In this document: piece after piece, positions 1-8,454 of the stretch
Layout of the letters: each line of letters starts with the position of its first letter
Numbering within the stretch: the stretch's first letter is position 1
Assembly (NCBI RefSeq): GCF_000284375.1
Contig: NC_017249.1
Span: 1,178,001-1,242,000, forward strand
Direction: 5' to 3'
DNA length: 64,000 bases
Source of the DNA: Bradyrhizobium japonicum USDA 6
GTDB lineage: Bacteria; Pseudomonadota; Alphaproteobacteria; Rhizobiales; Xanthobacteraceae
Program-made: the position numbers and the translations under genes
Notes under the pieces: model-generated
Seen by the model: only the letters and a program-made list of their open reading frames with translations
Databases searched by the model: none
Told to the model about the DNA's origin: nothing

Positions 1-78
1 TGCGAGTTCGACGGCGACGAATTCGACTGGGGCGATCGTTCGCGGCCCTACGCGCACCCGAATTATTGGTCGATCTGA
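1..78 (+). CDS. C-terminal end of an unidentified protein (partial)
   Basis: The frame open from base 1 encodes 25 residues and stops at TGA 76-78. The tail is acidic and aromatic and ends in HPNYWSI. The gene starts outside the window, so its function cannot be told. The 85 bp that follow before the antiporter hold no recognisable feature. Confidence 0.5.
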   Translation, partial: CEFDGDEFDWGDRSRPYAHPNYWSI

Positions 79-163
79 CGGCGCGATCGCGGCAGGCGTC
101 GCGCGCTGAGCCGCCTCACTTGGTCGCGGTGCGCCGACGCGCTCGCTGTGTCAAAAGGCAAAA

Positions 164-1900
164 ATGCCGCATGACACACCTCTCATCGCCACCATCGTCG
201 TCGGACTGGGACTAGCTTTCGTACTCGGAACTATAGCGCAGCGGTTCCGCATTCCGCCGCTTGTCGGCTACCTGCTCGCCGGCGTTGCCGTCGGCCCGTT
301 CACGCCGGGCTTCGTCGCCGACCAGGCGCTTGCGACTGAGCTCGCCGAGCTCGGCGTTATCTTGCTGATGTTCGGCGTCGGCCTGCATTTTTCGCTCCAG
401 GATCTGCTGAGCGTCCGCAACATCGCCGTTCCCGGCGCCGTCGTTCAAATCGCCGTTGCGACGCTGATGGGGCTCGGCCTTGCATGGCTGATGGGCTGGA
501 GCGTGGGTGCGGGACTCGTGTTCGGACTGGCGTTGTCGGTCGCAAGCACTGTTGTTCTGCTCCGCGCGCTCCAGGAGCGGCGCCTGATGGAGACCGATCG
601 CGGCCGCATCGCGGTCGGCTGGCTCATCGTCGAGGACCTCGCGATGGTGCTCGTGCTGGTGCTGTTCCCGGCGATCGCAAGCCTTCAGGGCGCCAGCGGC
701 GACAAGCCAGCCTTCGAGCCGCTGGCTGCGCAGGCCGGCTTCGGGCTTGCCGGCATCGTGATGCTGACCCTGGCCAAGATCATCGTGTTCATCGGGCTGA
801 TGCTGGTGGTCGGGCGCCGGGTGATTCCCTGGATCCTGCACTACATCGCGCATACCGGCTCGCGCGAATTGTTCCGTCTTGGCGTGCTTGCGATCGCGTT
901 GTGCATCGCGTTCGGTGCGACGAAGCTGTTCGATGTCTCGCTGGCGCTGGGCGCGTTCTTCGCCGGCATGATGCTGCGGGAATCGCCGCTCAGCGCGCGC
1001 GCCGCGCAGGAATCGCTGCCGCTGCGCGATGCCTTCGCGGTGCTGTTCTTCGTCTCGGTCGGCATGATGTTCGATCCGATGAGCGTGGTCCGCGAGCCCT
1101 GGCCGCTGCTCGCGACGCTGGCGATCATCATGCTCGGCAAATCACTCGCGGCGTTCCTGATCGTGGCGCTGTTCCGGCATCCGGTCGCGACCGCGCTGAC
1201 GATCTCGGCGAGCCTGTCGCAGATCGGCGAGTTCTCGTTCATCCTGGCCGAGCTCGGCGTCGCCTCGCAGATCCTTCCCAGCGACGGTCGCGACCTGATC
1301 ATGGCCGGCGCGATCCTCTCCATCATGCTCAACCCGCTGATGTTCGCGGCCGCCACCTGGCTCGCGCCGCGTCTCGACCCGCGCCGGGATTCACCGCAGG
1401 CCGCGGCCGCCGTGCCCGAACCGATCCGCACCACGGACCTGACCGACCACACGATCGTGATCGGCTATGGCCGCGTCGGCGCGCTCGTCGGCGATGCCCT
1501 GAAGCAGCGGCAATTGCCGTTCCTTGTCGCCGAGGTCGGCGAGAATGCGCTGGCGAAGCTTAAGCAGGGCGGCATCGAGACCGTCATGGGCAATGCCGCG
1601 CAGCCCGAAATTCTCGGCGCCACCAATCCGTCACGGGCGCGGCATCTCGTGATCGCGATCCCCGAGGCGTTCGAGGCGGGGCAGATCGTGCAGCAGGCGC
1701 GCGCGGCCAATCCGGACATCCGCATCATCGCGCGGGCGCATGCGGATGCCGAGGTCGATCATTTGAAGGGGCTGGGGGCGGATGTGGTCATCATGGGCGA
1801 GCGGGAGATCGCGCGCGGCATGATCGAGGAGCTGGAGAGGAGATATCCGGATGCTGCCCAGCAAGATCCCCGAGCGCTCGCGGTCGGTTCGGTCGTTTGA
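164..1900 (+). CDS. Kef/YbaL-type monovalent cation:proton antiporter (CPA2 family)
   Basis: A 578-residue inner-membrane protein. Roughly residues 5-400 form the many-helix Na+/H+ exchanger domain of the CPA2 family. A cytoplasmic TrkA-N (RCK) domain starts near residue 427 and carries the nucleotide-binding loop GYGRVG. This layout and length match YbaL/KefB-like proteins, which exchange K+ or Na+ for protons under nucleotide control. No KefF/KefG-like partner gene lies next to it. The ATG at 164 is used because the hydrophobic N-terminus follows at once (residues 6-24). The ion specificity cannot be read from sequence. The family call is firm and the physiological role is inferred. Confidence 0.9.
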   Translation: MPHDTPLIATIVVGLGLAFVLGTIAQRFRIPPLVGYLLAGVAVGPFTPGFVADQALATELAELGVILLMFGVGLHFSLQDLLSVRNIAVPGAVVQIAVATLMGLGLAWLMGWSVGAGLVFGLALSVASTVVLLRALQERRLMETDRGRIAVGWLIVEDLAMVLVLVLFPAIASLQGASGDKPAFEPLAAQAGFGLAGIVMLTLAKIIVFIGLMLVVGRRVIPWILHYIAHTGSRELFRLGVLAIALCIAFGATKLFDVSLALGAFFAGMMLRESPLSARAAQESLPLRDAFAVLFFVSVGMMFDPMSVVREPWPLLATLAIIMLGKSLAAFLIVALFRHPVATALTISASLSQIGEFSFILAELGVASQILPSDGRDLIMAGAILSIMLNPLMFAAATWLAPRLDPRRDSPQAAAAVPEPIRTTDLTDHTIVIGYGRVGALVGDALKQRQLPFLVAEVGENALAKLKQGGIETVMGNAAQPEILGATNPSRARHLVIAIPEAFEAGQIVQQARAANPDIRIIARAHADAEVDHLKGLGADVVIMGEREIARGMIEELERRYPDAAQQDPRALAVGSVV

Positions 1901-2111
1901 CCTGATCACGCCACAGGGCCGGACCTACCGCTTCCCGCCGCCGACATTGTCGCAGCGGTTGTTCCGGTTGCTGTTCGCGCATGCGGAGACGGTGGCGATT
2001 TCGGCGGCGATCCTGGCGTTGATTTATGTGGCGGGCTTTGCCGCCGAAGCACTCGACCGTTCGGTGTTCGACGCGTGCAACGATCGGGTGGGATTGCGCA
2101 GGGTGGGTTAG
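1851..2111 (+). CDS. Small single-pass membrane protein (hypothetical)
   Basis: An 86-residue frame overlapping the last 50 bp of the antiporter gene. A strong purine-rich ribosome site (GGAGAGGAG, about 1834-1842) precedes the ATG at 1851. The predicted protein has a basic N-terminus and one clear hydrophobic helix at about residues 47-69. Overlap plus a good ribosome site suggests translational coupling to the antiporter, and it could be a small accessory subunit. I do not recognise a family, and it may be a chance frame. Confidence 0.4.
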   Translation: MLPSKIPERSRSVRSFDLITPQGRTYRFPPPTLSQRLFRLLFAHAETVAISAAILALIYVAGFAAEALDRSVFDACNDRVGLRRVG

Positions 2112-2149
2112 CCTCGGCGTCGTGAGATGTGCCGTCGCGCCGTCGAGCA

Positions 2150-2184
2150 CACTGCGCTCCCTCCCCTCTTGCAGGGGAGGGAAC
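2150..2184. repeat. Short palindromic intergenic repeat, C-rich/G-rich hairpin (copy 1)
   Basis: The left flank CACTGCGCTCCCTCCC is shared with the copy at 6991-7024. The core CCCTCCCCT / AGGGGAGGG folds into a hairpin with a loop of about five bases. It lies between the small membrane ORF and the converging transglutaminase gene, so it may also act as a terminator or mRNA end. Confidence 0.65.
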
Positions 2185-2220
2185 AGAGCGCGTGCTCAGT
2201 GAGAGGACTGCCCCGAAATC

Positions 2221-2901
2221 TCACCGCCCCTCCGCCTCGCGCTCCATGTCACGGCCCGACAGGTCCTCGCCCTGCATGTTGGCATAGTCCCTCGCCATCT
2301 CGCGCATCAGGAACTTGGCCGGCACGTCGTGATAGGTGCCGCGGTCGTTGACATATTGCATATAGGCGCGGCCCTCGCCGTCGAAGGGATGCAGCAGCGC
2401 GTCGGTGTGTCCGTCGAAATCGAGCGGGGCCACGCCGACCTTGGCGCAGAGCGTGTCGTTGAAGGTCGGCGTCGCCTTGCGCCAGGCGCCGTCGACATGC
2501 ACTTCCGTGAAGCCGTGCCAGGTGAAGATGTCGGTGCCCATGCTCGCGCGCAGCTTCTCGGTGGTGAGATGGTTCTTCACATCCGCAAAGCCGACCCGGG
2601 CGGGAATGCCGTGGACGCGGCAGGCGGCGGCATAGAGCGAGGCCTTGCCGACGCAATAGCCTTGCCCCGCGGCAAGCACGCTCGATGCACGAAACGTGTC
2701 GGCGACGCGCATGCTGACGTAAGGGTTGTAGCGGATGCCGTCGCGCACCGCCTTGTAGAGCACACTCGCCTTCTCGCGGGCGCTGGCGTCCGCGTGCACG
2801 GCGGCCTCGGCGAATTGCCGCACGGCGGGATGATCGCTGTCGATGTACTCGCCGGGATCGGTATAGAGGCGGCGTATCGTGTCGGGCAGGGGTGCTGTCA
2901 T
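2221..2901 (-). CDS. Transglutaminase-like domain protein
   Basis: A 226-residue protein with the papain-like transglutaminase fold. The catalytic triad is readable: Cys in GYCVGKAS (near residue 82), His in WHGFTEV (near 127) and Asp in TPTFND (near 146). In bacteria such proteins are usually cysteine proteases or amidases rather than cross-linking enzymes. There is no signal peptide, so it is probably cytoplasmic. It is transcribed divergently from the cobalamin-binding sensor at 3083, with a 22-bp palindrome between them. The substrate is unknown. Confidence 0.8.
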   Translation of the reverse strand: MTAPLPDTIRRLYTDPGEYIDSDHPAVRQFAEAAVHADASAREKASVLYKAVRDGIRYNPYVSMRVADTFRASSVLAAGQGYCVGKASLYAAACRVHGIPARVGFADVKNHLTTEKLRASMGTDIFTWHGFTEVHVDGAWRKATPTFNDTLCAKVGVAPLDFDGHTDALLHPFDGEGRAYMQYVNDRGTYHDVPAKFLMREMARDYANMQGEDLSGRDMEREAEGR

Positions 2902-3002
2902 GCGTCAAGCTTAGCAGGCAGCCTCCGCGCGACTCAAATTCGTTCGTTGCAAGCCGCCTATGCCGCACGCGACACTACCCGGTCACCACTTGCGTTGAGA
3001 CG

Positions 3003-3024
3003 TTGCCGCTTTCGAAAGCGGCAA
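3003..3024. promoter_or_regulatory. Perfect 22-bp palindrome between divergent genes
   Basis: TTGCCGCTTTC is followed directly by its exact reverse complement GAAAGCGGCAA. It lies in the divergent region between the transglutaminase gene (starts at 2901, minus) and the B12-binding gene (plus). Because both genes point away, a terminator is unlikely and a dimeric-regulator operator is the better reading. Confidence 0.55.
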
Positions 3025-3082
3025 TGCTGCGTTACGCTTACCGGAGCCGACGCCCTTAATGTGGTCCTTGGGGAGTCAGAGC

Positions 3083-3863
3083 GTGCTGAAATGGTGTGCC
3101 CATTGCCAGCAATTCATCGGCGAGATGCGGCCGTACGCCGACTTCAGCATCACGCACGGGCTGTGCCGGAAATGCTCGGGTGAACAGCCCGATTTGCTCA
3201 GCGGCGATGAATATGCCCATGCGGTCGCGCTGCGGGACATCTTTCAGGCGCTGTTTGCCGCGGGTCGCAGGAGCGATTTCGACGCGGCCGGGCCGCTGGT
3301 CGACAACGCCATCGCCGTCCATTGCCGGCCGGTCGACATTCTCATCGGCATGATCGCGCCGATGCTCTACGAGATCGGCAACGCCTGGGAGCGCGGCACG
3401 CTCACCGTCGCTGGCGAGCACGAATTCACCGCCTTCGCCGAGCGGGTAGTCGATCTTGTCGAGGCCAAGATGAGGCAGGCCTGGTCGCAGCCGGCGCGGC
3501 ATGCAGGCGACGGCTGCTATCTCCTGATGAACGCGCCGGGCAATATCCACGTGGTGGGCATTCGCATCCTCGGCCTCTGGCTGCAAAACCAGGGATGGCG
3601 GACGCGCCATGTCGACGATCTCACCGTTCTCGATGTCCTGTCCGAGCCGGCGATCGCGGGTGAGCCCAAGACGCTGCTCGTTTCGATCGCCCTACGCGAG
3701 CAGTGCGACGCCGTCGCGTCGCTCATCGAGCGCGTGCAAGCATTGCCGGCGCCCAGCCGTCCAAACATTTTCCTCGGCGGCTACGCCGTGAAAACCCACC
3801 TGGTGCCGCGGATCCCCGGAGTGAAGCTTGCCGCCGACATCAGCGGCACTCGGCCTCGACTGA
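3083..3863 (+). CDS. Cobalamin (B12)-binding sensor-type protein with N-terminal CxxC motifs; apparent frameshift at the C-terminus
   Basis: The start is taken as GTG 3083, which has GGGGAG seven bases upstream; an ATG at 3059 in frame has a poorer site. The N-terminus holds WCAHC and LCRKC, two CxxC pairs that look like a small zinc ribbon. A helical cap and a B12-binding domain follow (NIHVVGIRILGLWLQ, then FLGG near the end). Such proteins sense cobalamin or light, or bind corrinoid in methyltransfer. The written frame runs on to 4090, across the opposite-strand haemoglobin gene. One base near 3851 appears to be extra: without it the protein would end GLD-stop at 3861-3863, seven bases before the converging gene. 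Either a real frameshift or a sequencing error. Confidence 0.7.
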
Positions 3864-3869
3864 ACGCGG

Positions 3870-4265
3870 CTAGCTGCGGTTGCGCATCCAGTCGGCCAGG
3901 CCCGATATCGCGCGATCGAGATCCTGCCGCGCGGCGCTGTCTGTCACCGTCTCCTCCATCGCACCGCGCATGCAGAGCAGCCACGCATCGCGCTCGGCAT
4001 CGCCGATGGCAAAGCCGATATGCCGCTGCCGCAGCCGCGGATGGCCCTTCTCGGGAGTATAGAGCTTTGGGCCGCCGGTCCATTCGGTGAGATAGCGCTT
4101 CAGCACGTCCCTGATCAGGCCGAGATCATCCGCATGCATGGCGCGGATCATCTGCGCCTCCGGCAGCGTGTCCATGCGGTCGTAGAAGCGGTCGACGAGG
4201 GCATCGATCGTGGTGCTGCCGCCGATCCGCTCGAACATGGAGGTGGTGACGTCGCTGGTGGTCAT
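3870..4265 (-). CDS. glbO: Group II truncated haemoglobin
   Basis: A 131-residue single-domain globin of the 2-on-2 type. Diagnostic stretches are MFERIGGSTTIDALVDRFYDRM at the start (helices A-B) and, near residues 75-82, HPRLRQRHIGF, whose second histidine is the proximal haem ligand. WMRNR closes the last helix. Group II globins bind O2 and NO and are linked to low-oxygen or nitrosative stress tolerance. It converges on the B12-binding gene with only a few bases between stops. It lies downstream of boxR on the same strand, about 95 bp away, and probably has its own promoter. Confidence 0.88.
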   Translation of the reverse strand: MTTSDVTTSMFERIGGSTTIDALVDRFYDRMDTLPEAQMIRAMHADDLGLIRDVLKRYLTEWTGGPKLYTPEKGHPRLRQRHIGFAIGDAERDAWLLCMRGAMEETVTDSAARQDLDRAISGLADWMRNRS

Positions 4266-4360
4266 TCATCAAGTCCTGGTGTGTGCTGTCTGGCCCTTCA
4301 TATCGTTCTCTTTCGAGAAACGAAAAGGGACGCAAGGCGCAGCCGCACGCGCGGATAAAC

Positions 4361-5269
4361 TTACAGCGCCACGCTGCGCAGGCCGAAACTTCGCGCCTCG
4401 TTCTGCAGCACCGGCCGCACCGCATCGATGAGGCGCGCGGCGGCGGCATCGACGCTGAGCCCTGCCGTATCCACCACCGCCGTCGCGCGCGAATACAGCG
4501 GTTCGCGGCTCAGCAGGATGTTGCGCAGCTCGGCCATTGCGGAGCGGTCGTCCGCCATCGGGCGCAGGTCACCCTGGCGGCGCACGCGGGCCATGTGCTC
4601 CTCGGGCTCGGCCTTCAGCCAGATCGTGTAGAACGACGACAGGATCTGGTCGAAGGTCAACGGCTCCGACACGATGCCGCCGCCGGTCGCCAGCACCATC
4701 AGCTCGTTGCGCGCGAGCAGCTGTTGCAGCGCTGCCTGCTCCATGCGGCGAAAGCCTTCCTGGCCGTAGAGCGCGATGATCTCGGCGACCGAGAGCCCGT
4801 TCTGCTGCTCGACCTCCTTGTTGAGCTCGACGAAGCTCCAGCCGACCTTCTTCGCCAAAATCTTGCCGAGCGTGGATTTGCCGGCGCCGCGCAGGCCGAT
4901 CAGCGCGATGCCGCAGAACGGCGCGCGCCGCGGCGCCGACGCGCTGCCGCCGGCGAGAACGTCCTTGGCCTGAGCGATTTGCGCCGGCGTCGCCTTGCGC
5001 AGGAGATCGCGAAACATCTGCCAGTCCGGCGTCGGGTCGGCCGAGGGAAGCAGGTCTTCCAGATGCGCACCCATCGCGTCGGAGACGCGGCGCAGCAGCA
5101 CGATCGAGACATTGCCCTTGCCGCTCTCGAGCTGCGCGATGTAGCGCTCCGAAATTCCCGATACCTTGGCGAGCACCTTGCGCGACATGCCGCGCAGCGC
5201 GCGCATGGTGCGCACGCGCTGGCCGAGCTGTTCGAGAAATCGGGATTCGGCGTCGGGACTGTCGGTCAT
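4361..5269 (-). CDS. boxR: BoxR, benzoyl-CoA-responsive repressor (HTH plus shikimate-kinase-like domain)
   Basis: A 302-residue BzdR/BoxR-type regulator. An XRE helix-turn-helix spans about residues 17-72 (SRKVLAKVSGISERYIAQLE). A linker leads to a shikimate-kinase-like domain with the P-loop GLRGAGKST at residues 125-133. In this family that domain binds benzoyl-CoA, the inducer, and releases DNA. It is divergent from the benzoate-CoA ligase gene and sits at the head of the box cluster, as expected. Known BzdR/BoxR operators contain TGCA repeats in TGCA-N6-TGCA palindromes, and one such site is found before boxC at 8493-8512. Confidence 0.93.
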   Translation of the reverse strand: MTDSPDAESRFLEQLGQRVRTMRALRGMSRKVLAKVSGISERYIAQLESGKGNVSIVLLRRVSDAMGAHLEDLLPSADPTPDWQMFRDLLRKATPAQIAQAKDVLAGGSASAPRRAPFCGIALIGLRGAGKSTLGKILAKKVGWSFVELNKEVEQQNGLSVAEIIALYGQEGFRRMEQAALQQLLARNELMVLATGGGIVSEPLTFDQILSSFYTIWLKAEPEEHMARVRRQGDLRPMADDRSAMAELRNILLSREPLYSRATAVVDTAGLSVDAAAARLIDAVRPVLQNEARSFGLRSVAL

Positions 5270-5342
5270 GGACTGCAGATCATGGGCCTTCTTGAGAGGG
5301 TGTCCTGCGGCGCGTTTTAATGAAACATAGTGCCTGCCGGCA

Positions 5343-5405
5343 TTGACAGCAAGCCGCCGCGGTGTCTTTCTATGAATTATAATTCTAAATTCGGGGGAGA
5401 AGTCC
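5343..5405 (+). promoter_or_regulatory. Candidate bclA promoter with palindromic operator
   Basis: TTGACA (5343-5348) is a consensus -35 box, with TTCTAT at 5368-5373 as a possible -10. A perfect 12-bp palindrome GAATTATAATTC (5374-5385) adjoins or overlaps the -10. The ribosome site GGGGGAGA (5393-5400) precedes the GTG start at 5406. No TGCA-N6-TGCA site is visible here, unlike at boxC. Confidence 0.5.
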
Positions 5406-6947
5406 GTGAGCGAGGGATCCTATAACGCGGTGACCTGGCTGCTCGACCGCAACGTCGAGGACGGCAGGGGCGGCAAGCTCGTCTTCGACGACACCGTCTC
5501 GCGGCTCACCTATGGCGAGCTCCAGCGCGAGACCCGGCGCGCTGCCAACATGCTGCGCCGGCTCGGCGTCCGCCGCGAGGAGCGCGTGGCGATGATCATG
5601 CTGGACACGGTCGATTTTCCGATCGTGTTCCTGGGCGCGATCCGCGCCGGCATCGTGCCGGTGCCGCTGAACACGCTGCTGACCGCGGACCAATACGCCT
5701 ACATCCTCTCAGATTGCCGCGCGCGCGTGCTGTTCGTCTCCGAGGCGCTCTACCCCGTTATCAAGGACGTCGTGGGCCGCATGCCGGATCTCGAGCACGT
5801 CGTGGTCTCCGGCGCCAAGCAGAACGGTCACAAGCAGCTTGCTGAAGAGCTCGCTGATGAGAGCGACCAGTTCACTACCGCTGCGACGCATCCGGACGAG
5901 CCGGCGTTCTGGCTCTATTCGTCCGGCTCGACCGGCATGCCCAAGGGGGTGCGCCATCTGCATTCGAACATGCAGGCGACCGCCGACACCTATGCGAGCC
6001 AGGTGCTTGGTATTCGCGAGAGCGACGTCTGCCTGTCTGCGGCAAAACTGTTCTTCGCCTATGGCCTCGGCAATGCGCTGACGTTTCCGATGTCGGTCGG
6101 CGCCACCGTGGTGCTGAACAGCGAGCGCCCGACGCCGGCGCGCATGTTCGACCTGATGAACAGGTACAATCCCTCGATCTTCTACGGCGTGCCGACATTG
6201 TTCGCGGCGATGCTCAACGACGAGACGATGAAGGCCGAGCGCGGCGGCAAGTCGCTCCGCATCTGCACCTCGGCCGGCGAGGCGCTGCCGGAATCCGTCG
6301 GCAACAGCTGGAAGGCGCGCTTCGGCGTCGACATCCTCGACGGCGTCGGCTCGACTGAGCTGCTGCACATCTTCCTGTCGAACGCGCCCGGCGACATCAA
6401 ATACGGCTCCTCCGGCAAGCCGGTGCCGGGCTATGCGGTGCGGCTCGTCAACGAGGCCGGCCAGGATGTCGCCGACGGCGAGGTCGGCGAACTCCTGGTC
6501 GATGCGCCCTCCGCCGGCGAGGGCTACTGGAACCAGCGCCACAAGAGCCGCCGCACCTTTGAAGGCCCCTGGACCCGCACCGGCGACAAATATGTCCGCG
6601 ACGCCGAAGGCCGCTACACCTTCTGCGGCCGCGCCGACGACATGTTCAAGGTCTCCGGCATCTGGGTCTCGCCGTTTGAGGTCGAGAGCGCGCTGATCAC
6701 GCATCCCGCCGTGCTCGAAGCCGCCGTCGTGCCGGAAGCCGATCCGGAAGGCCTGCTGAAGCCGAAGGCCTTCGTCGTGCTACGCCCCGGCGCGGCGACG
6801 GCGGACTTGCAGGAGATGCTGAAGGAGCACGTCAAGCAGAAGATCGGCCCGTGGAAATATCCGCGCTGGATCGACGTGGTGGAGTCGCTGCCGAAGACGG
6901 CGACGGGGAAGATCCAGCGGTTCAAATTGCGCGAAGGCGCAAATTGA
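5406..6947 (+). CDS. bclA: Benzoate-CoA ligase
   Basis: A 513-residue ANL-superfamily acyl-CoA synthetase. It carries the AMP-binding loop YSSGSTGMPKGV (about 170-181), GSTELLHIF typical of benzoate-CoA ligases, TGDKY near 391, and the C-terminal catalytic lysine in PKTATGKIQ. It activates benzoate with ATP and CoA to benzoyl-CoA, the substrate of the Box epoxidase. GTG at 5406 is chosen because GGGGGAGA lies five bases upstream. It is first in a same-strand set running through boxB. Confidence 0.93.
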   Translation: MSEGSYNAVTWLLDRNVEDGRGGKLVFDDTVSRLTYGELQRETRRAANMLRRLGVRREERVAMIMLDTVDFPIVFLGAIRAGIVPVPLNTLLTADQYAYILSDCRARVLFVSEALYPVIKDVVGRMPDLEHVVVSGAKQNGHKQLAEELADESDQFTTAATHPDEPAFWLYSSGSTGMPKGVRHLHSNMQATADTYASQVLGIRESDVCLSAAKLFFAYGLGNALTFPMSVGATVVLNSERPTPARMFDLMNRYNPSIFYGVPTLFAAMLNDETMKAERGGKSLRICTSAGEALPESVGNSWKARFGVDILDGVGSTELLHIFLSNAPGDIKYGSSGKPVPGYAVRLVNEAGQDVADGEVGELLVDAPSAGEGYWNQRHKSRRTFEGPWTRTGDKYVRDAEGRYTFCGRADDMFKVSGIWVSPFEVESALITHPAVLEAAVVPEADPEGLLKPKAFVVLRPGAATADLQEMLKEHVKQKIGPWKYPRWIDVVESLPKTATGKIQRFKLREGAN

Positions 6948-6990
6948 GCGTGACTGTGTGGCGTATGACTCGCGCTGTCGCGGCGAACTC

Positions 6991-7024
6991 CACTGCGCTC
7001 CCTCCCCCGCAAGGGGGAGGGAAC
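6991..7024. repeat. Short palindromic intergenic repeat, C-rich/G-rich hairpin (copy 2)
   Basis: CACTGCGCTCCCTCCC flank and a CCCTCCCCC / GGGGGAGGG hairpin with a GCAA-type loop, nearly identical to 2150-2184. It lies between the benzoate-CoA ligase and the hydrolase gene, inside the presumed box transcription unit. Confidence 0.7.
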
Positions 7025-7067
7025 GACTGAGATCGCGGAAGCATCTTGTCCGATCGCTGAAAGAAGA

Positions 7068-7892
7068 ATGCACATGACCAACCTCACCCCCACCGGCTTC
7101 CTCAGCATCGGCAGCGCCAGCCTCGAATACAAATGGCTTGCCCCGCAGGACGCCGATGCACCGACCATTGTCATGCTGCACGAAGGCCTCGGCTCCGTCG
7201 GCCTGTGGGGCGACTTGCCCGAGAAGCTGCAGCAAGCCACCGGCGCCGGCATCTTCGTCTATTCGCGCGCGGGCTACGGCCAGTCGAGTCCGGTCACGCT
7301 GCCGCGGCCGCTCGATTACATGCAGCGCGAGGCGCTGGATGTGCTGCCGAAGATCCTCGACGCGATTTCCTTCAAGCGCGGCCTCCTGCTCGGCCATTCC
7401 GACGGCGCCTCGATCGCGACGATCTATGCCGGTGCGCATCAGGATCACCGCTTGAACGGCCTCGTGCTGATGGCGCCGCATTTCATCGTCGAGGACATCT
7501 CGGTGAAATCCATCGCGGCGATCAAGTCGACCTTCGAGACCACCGACCTCAAGGCAAAGCTGGCGCGCTGGCACAAGGATGTCGACAATGCCTTCTATGG
7601 CTGGAACCGCGCCTGGCTCGATCCGAAATTCCGCGACTGGGACATCTCGGAATATCTCGCCTACATCCGCGTTCCCATCCTGGTCGTGCAGGGCAAGGAC
7701 GACCAATATGGGACACTGCGACAGGTCGATATTGCGCAGGAAGAGTGTTATTGTCCGGTAGATTTGAAAATTATTTCAGACGCGGGACATTCCCCGCATC
7801 GTGAAGCGCCGGGGGCGACGCTTGACGCGATTGAGCAATTTGCAAGAGCGGCCCTGCGCGACGATCAGGGACTTCAAGGACGCGCCGCATGA
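7068..7892 (+). CDS. Alpha/beta hydrolase of the box cluster
   Basis: A 274-residue alpha/beta hydrolase. The nucleophile elbow is GHSDGAS, with serine near residue 110. The oxyanion-hole segment is LHEGLGS, and the C-terminal histidine is in SDAGHSPHRE. Hydrolases of this kind recur in aerobic benzoyl-CoA clusters, where they may cleave a ring-opened CoA intermediate or recycle CoA; that role is inferred. The ATG at 7068 is preceded by a purine stretch, and a second in-frame ATG is two codons later. It precedes the DUF309 gene by 18 bp. Confidence 0.82.
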   Translation: MHMTNLTPTGFLSIGSASLEYKWLAPQDADAPTIVMLHEGLGSVGLWGDLPEKLQQATGAGIFVYSRAGYGQSSPVTLPRPLDYMQREALDVLPKILDAISFKRGLLLGHSDGASIATIYAGAHQDHRLNGLVLMAPHFIVEDISVKSIAAIKSTFETTDLKAKLARWHKDVDNAFYGWNRAWLDPKFRDWDISEYLAYIRVPILVVQGKDDQYGTLRQVDIAQEECYCPVDLKIISDAGHSPHREAPGATLDAIEQFARAALRDDQGLQGRAA

Positions 7893-7910
7893 TCCTGCGG
7901 AGGCACATGT

Positions 7911-8438
7911 ATGAATGTGCCTTCGGATGCGAGCGGCCCGTTGCCGTGGCCGCGATGGGCCTATGTGCCGGGCGAGACCGGCGGGGTCGACGCGGACTAC
8001 GAGACGCTTGATTTGGCCAAGGCGCTGGTGCCCCCGGCGTTCCGCGGCTACGTGCCGGCGCGCCATCCGGCGCTGCGCTACGGGCTCGCGCTCAACGACC
8101 GCGGCTATTTCTGGGAATCGCAGGAGGTGCTGGAAGCGGTCTGGGCCGCAGCCCCGCAAGGCGGCCGCGAGCGCATTCTGCTGCGCGCCTGCATTCACAT
8201 CGCCAATGCCAATTTGCGACTGCGCATGCAGCGGCTGCATTCGGCCGCACGCCTGTTCGGCGACGCGCAGGCAGAGTTGCGGGCGCTGAACTCGCGCAAG
8301 GCGGCCGCGGGCGGCGACGGCTTTGTCGAGAGCTTCCCCATTCCGGCGCTGACGGCTCTGCTCCAGGCCAAGCTGGGCCGTCCCCAGCTCTCCAAGGCGG
8401 ACTGGATCACCCTCGGCGCCATTGTGCGGTCTCGATAG
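7911..8438 (+). CDS. DUF309 family protein
   Basis: A 175-residue protein with the DUF309 helical signature: a GYFWESQEVLEAVW segment, which holds the family's conserved G-x-x-x-E-x-x-E-x-x-E-x-x-W pattern, near residues 62-78. The biochemical role of the family is not known. The gene sits 18 bp after the hydrolase and 116 bp before boxC, so it is probably co-transcribed with the ligase and hydrolase. It may be incidental to benzoate catabolism. Confidence 0.78.
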   Translation: MNVPSDASGPLPWPRWAYVPGETGGVDADYETLDLAKALVPPAFRGYVPARHPALRYGLALNDRGYFWESQEVLEAVWAAAPQGGRERILLRACIHIANANLRLRMQRLHSAARLFGDAQAELRALNSRKAAAGGDGFVESFPIPALTALLQAKLGRPQLSKADWITLGAIVRSR

Positions 8439-8454
8439 GCCTCATGAAACAAAG

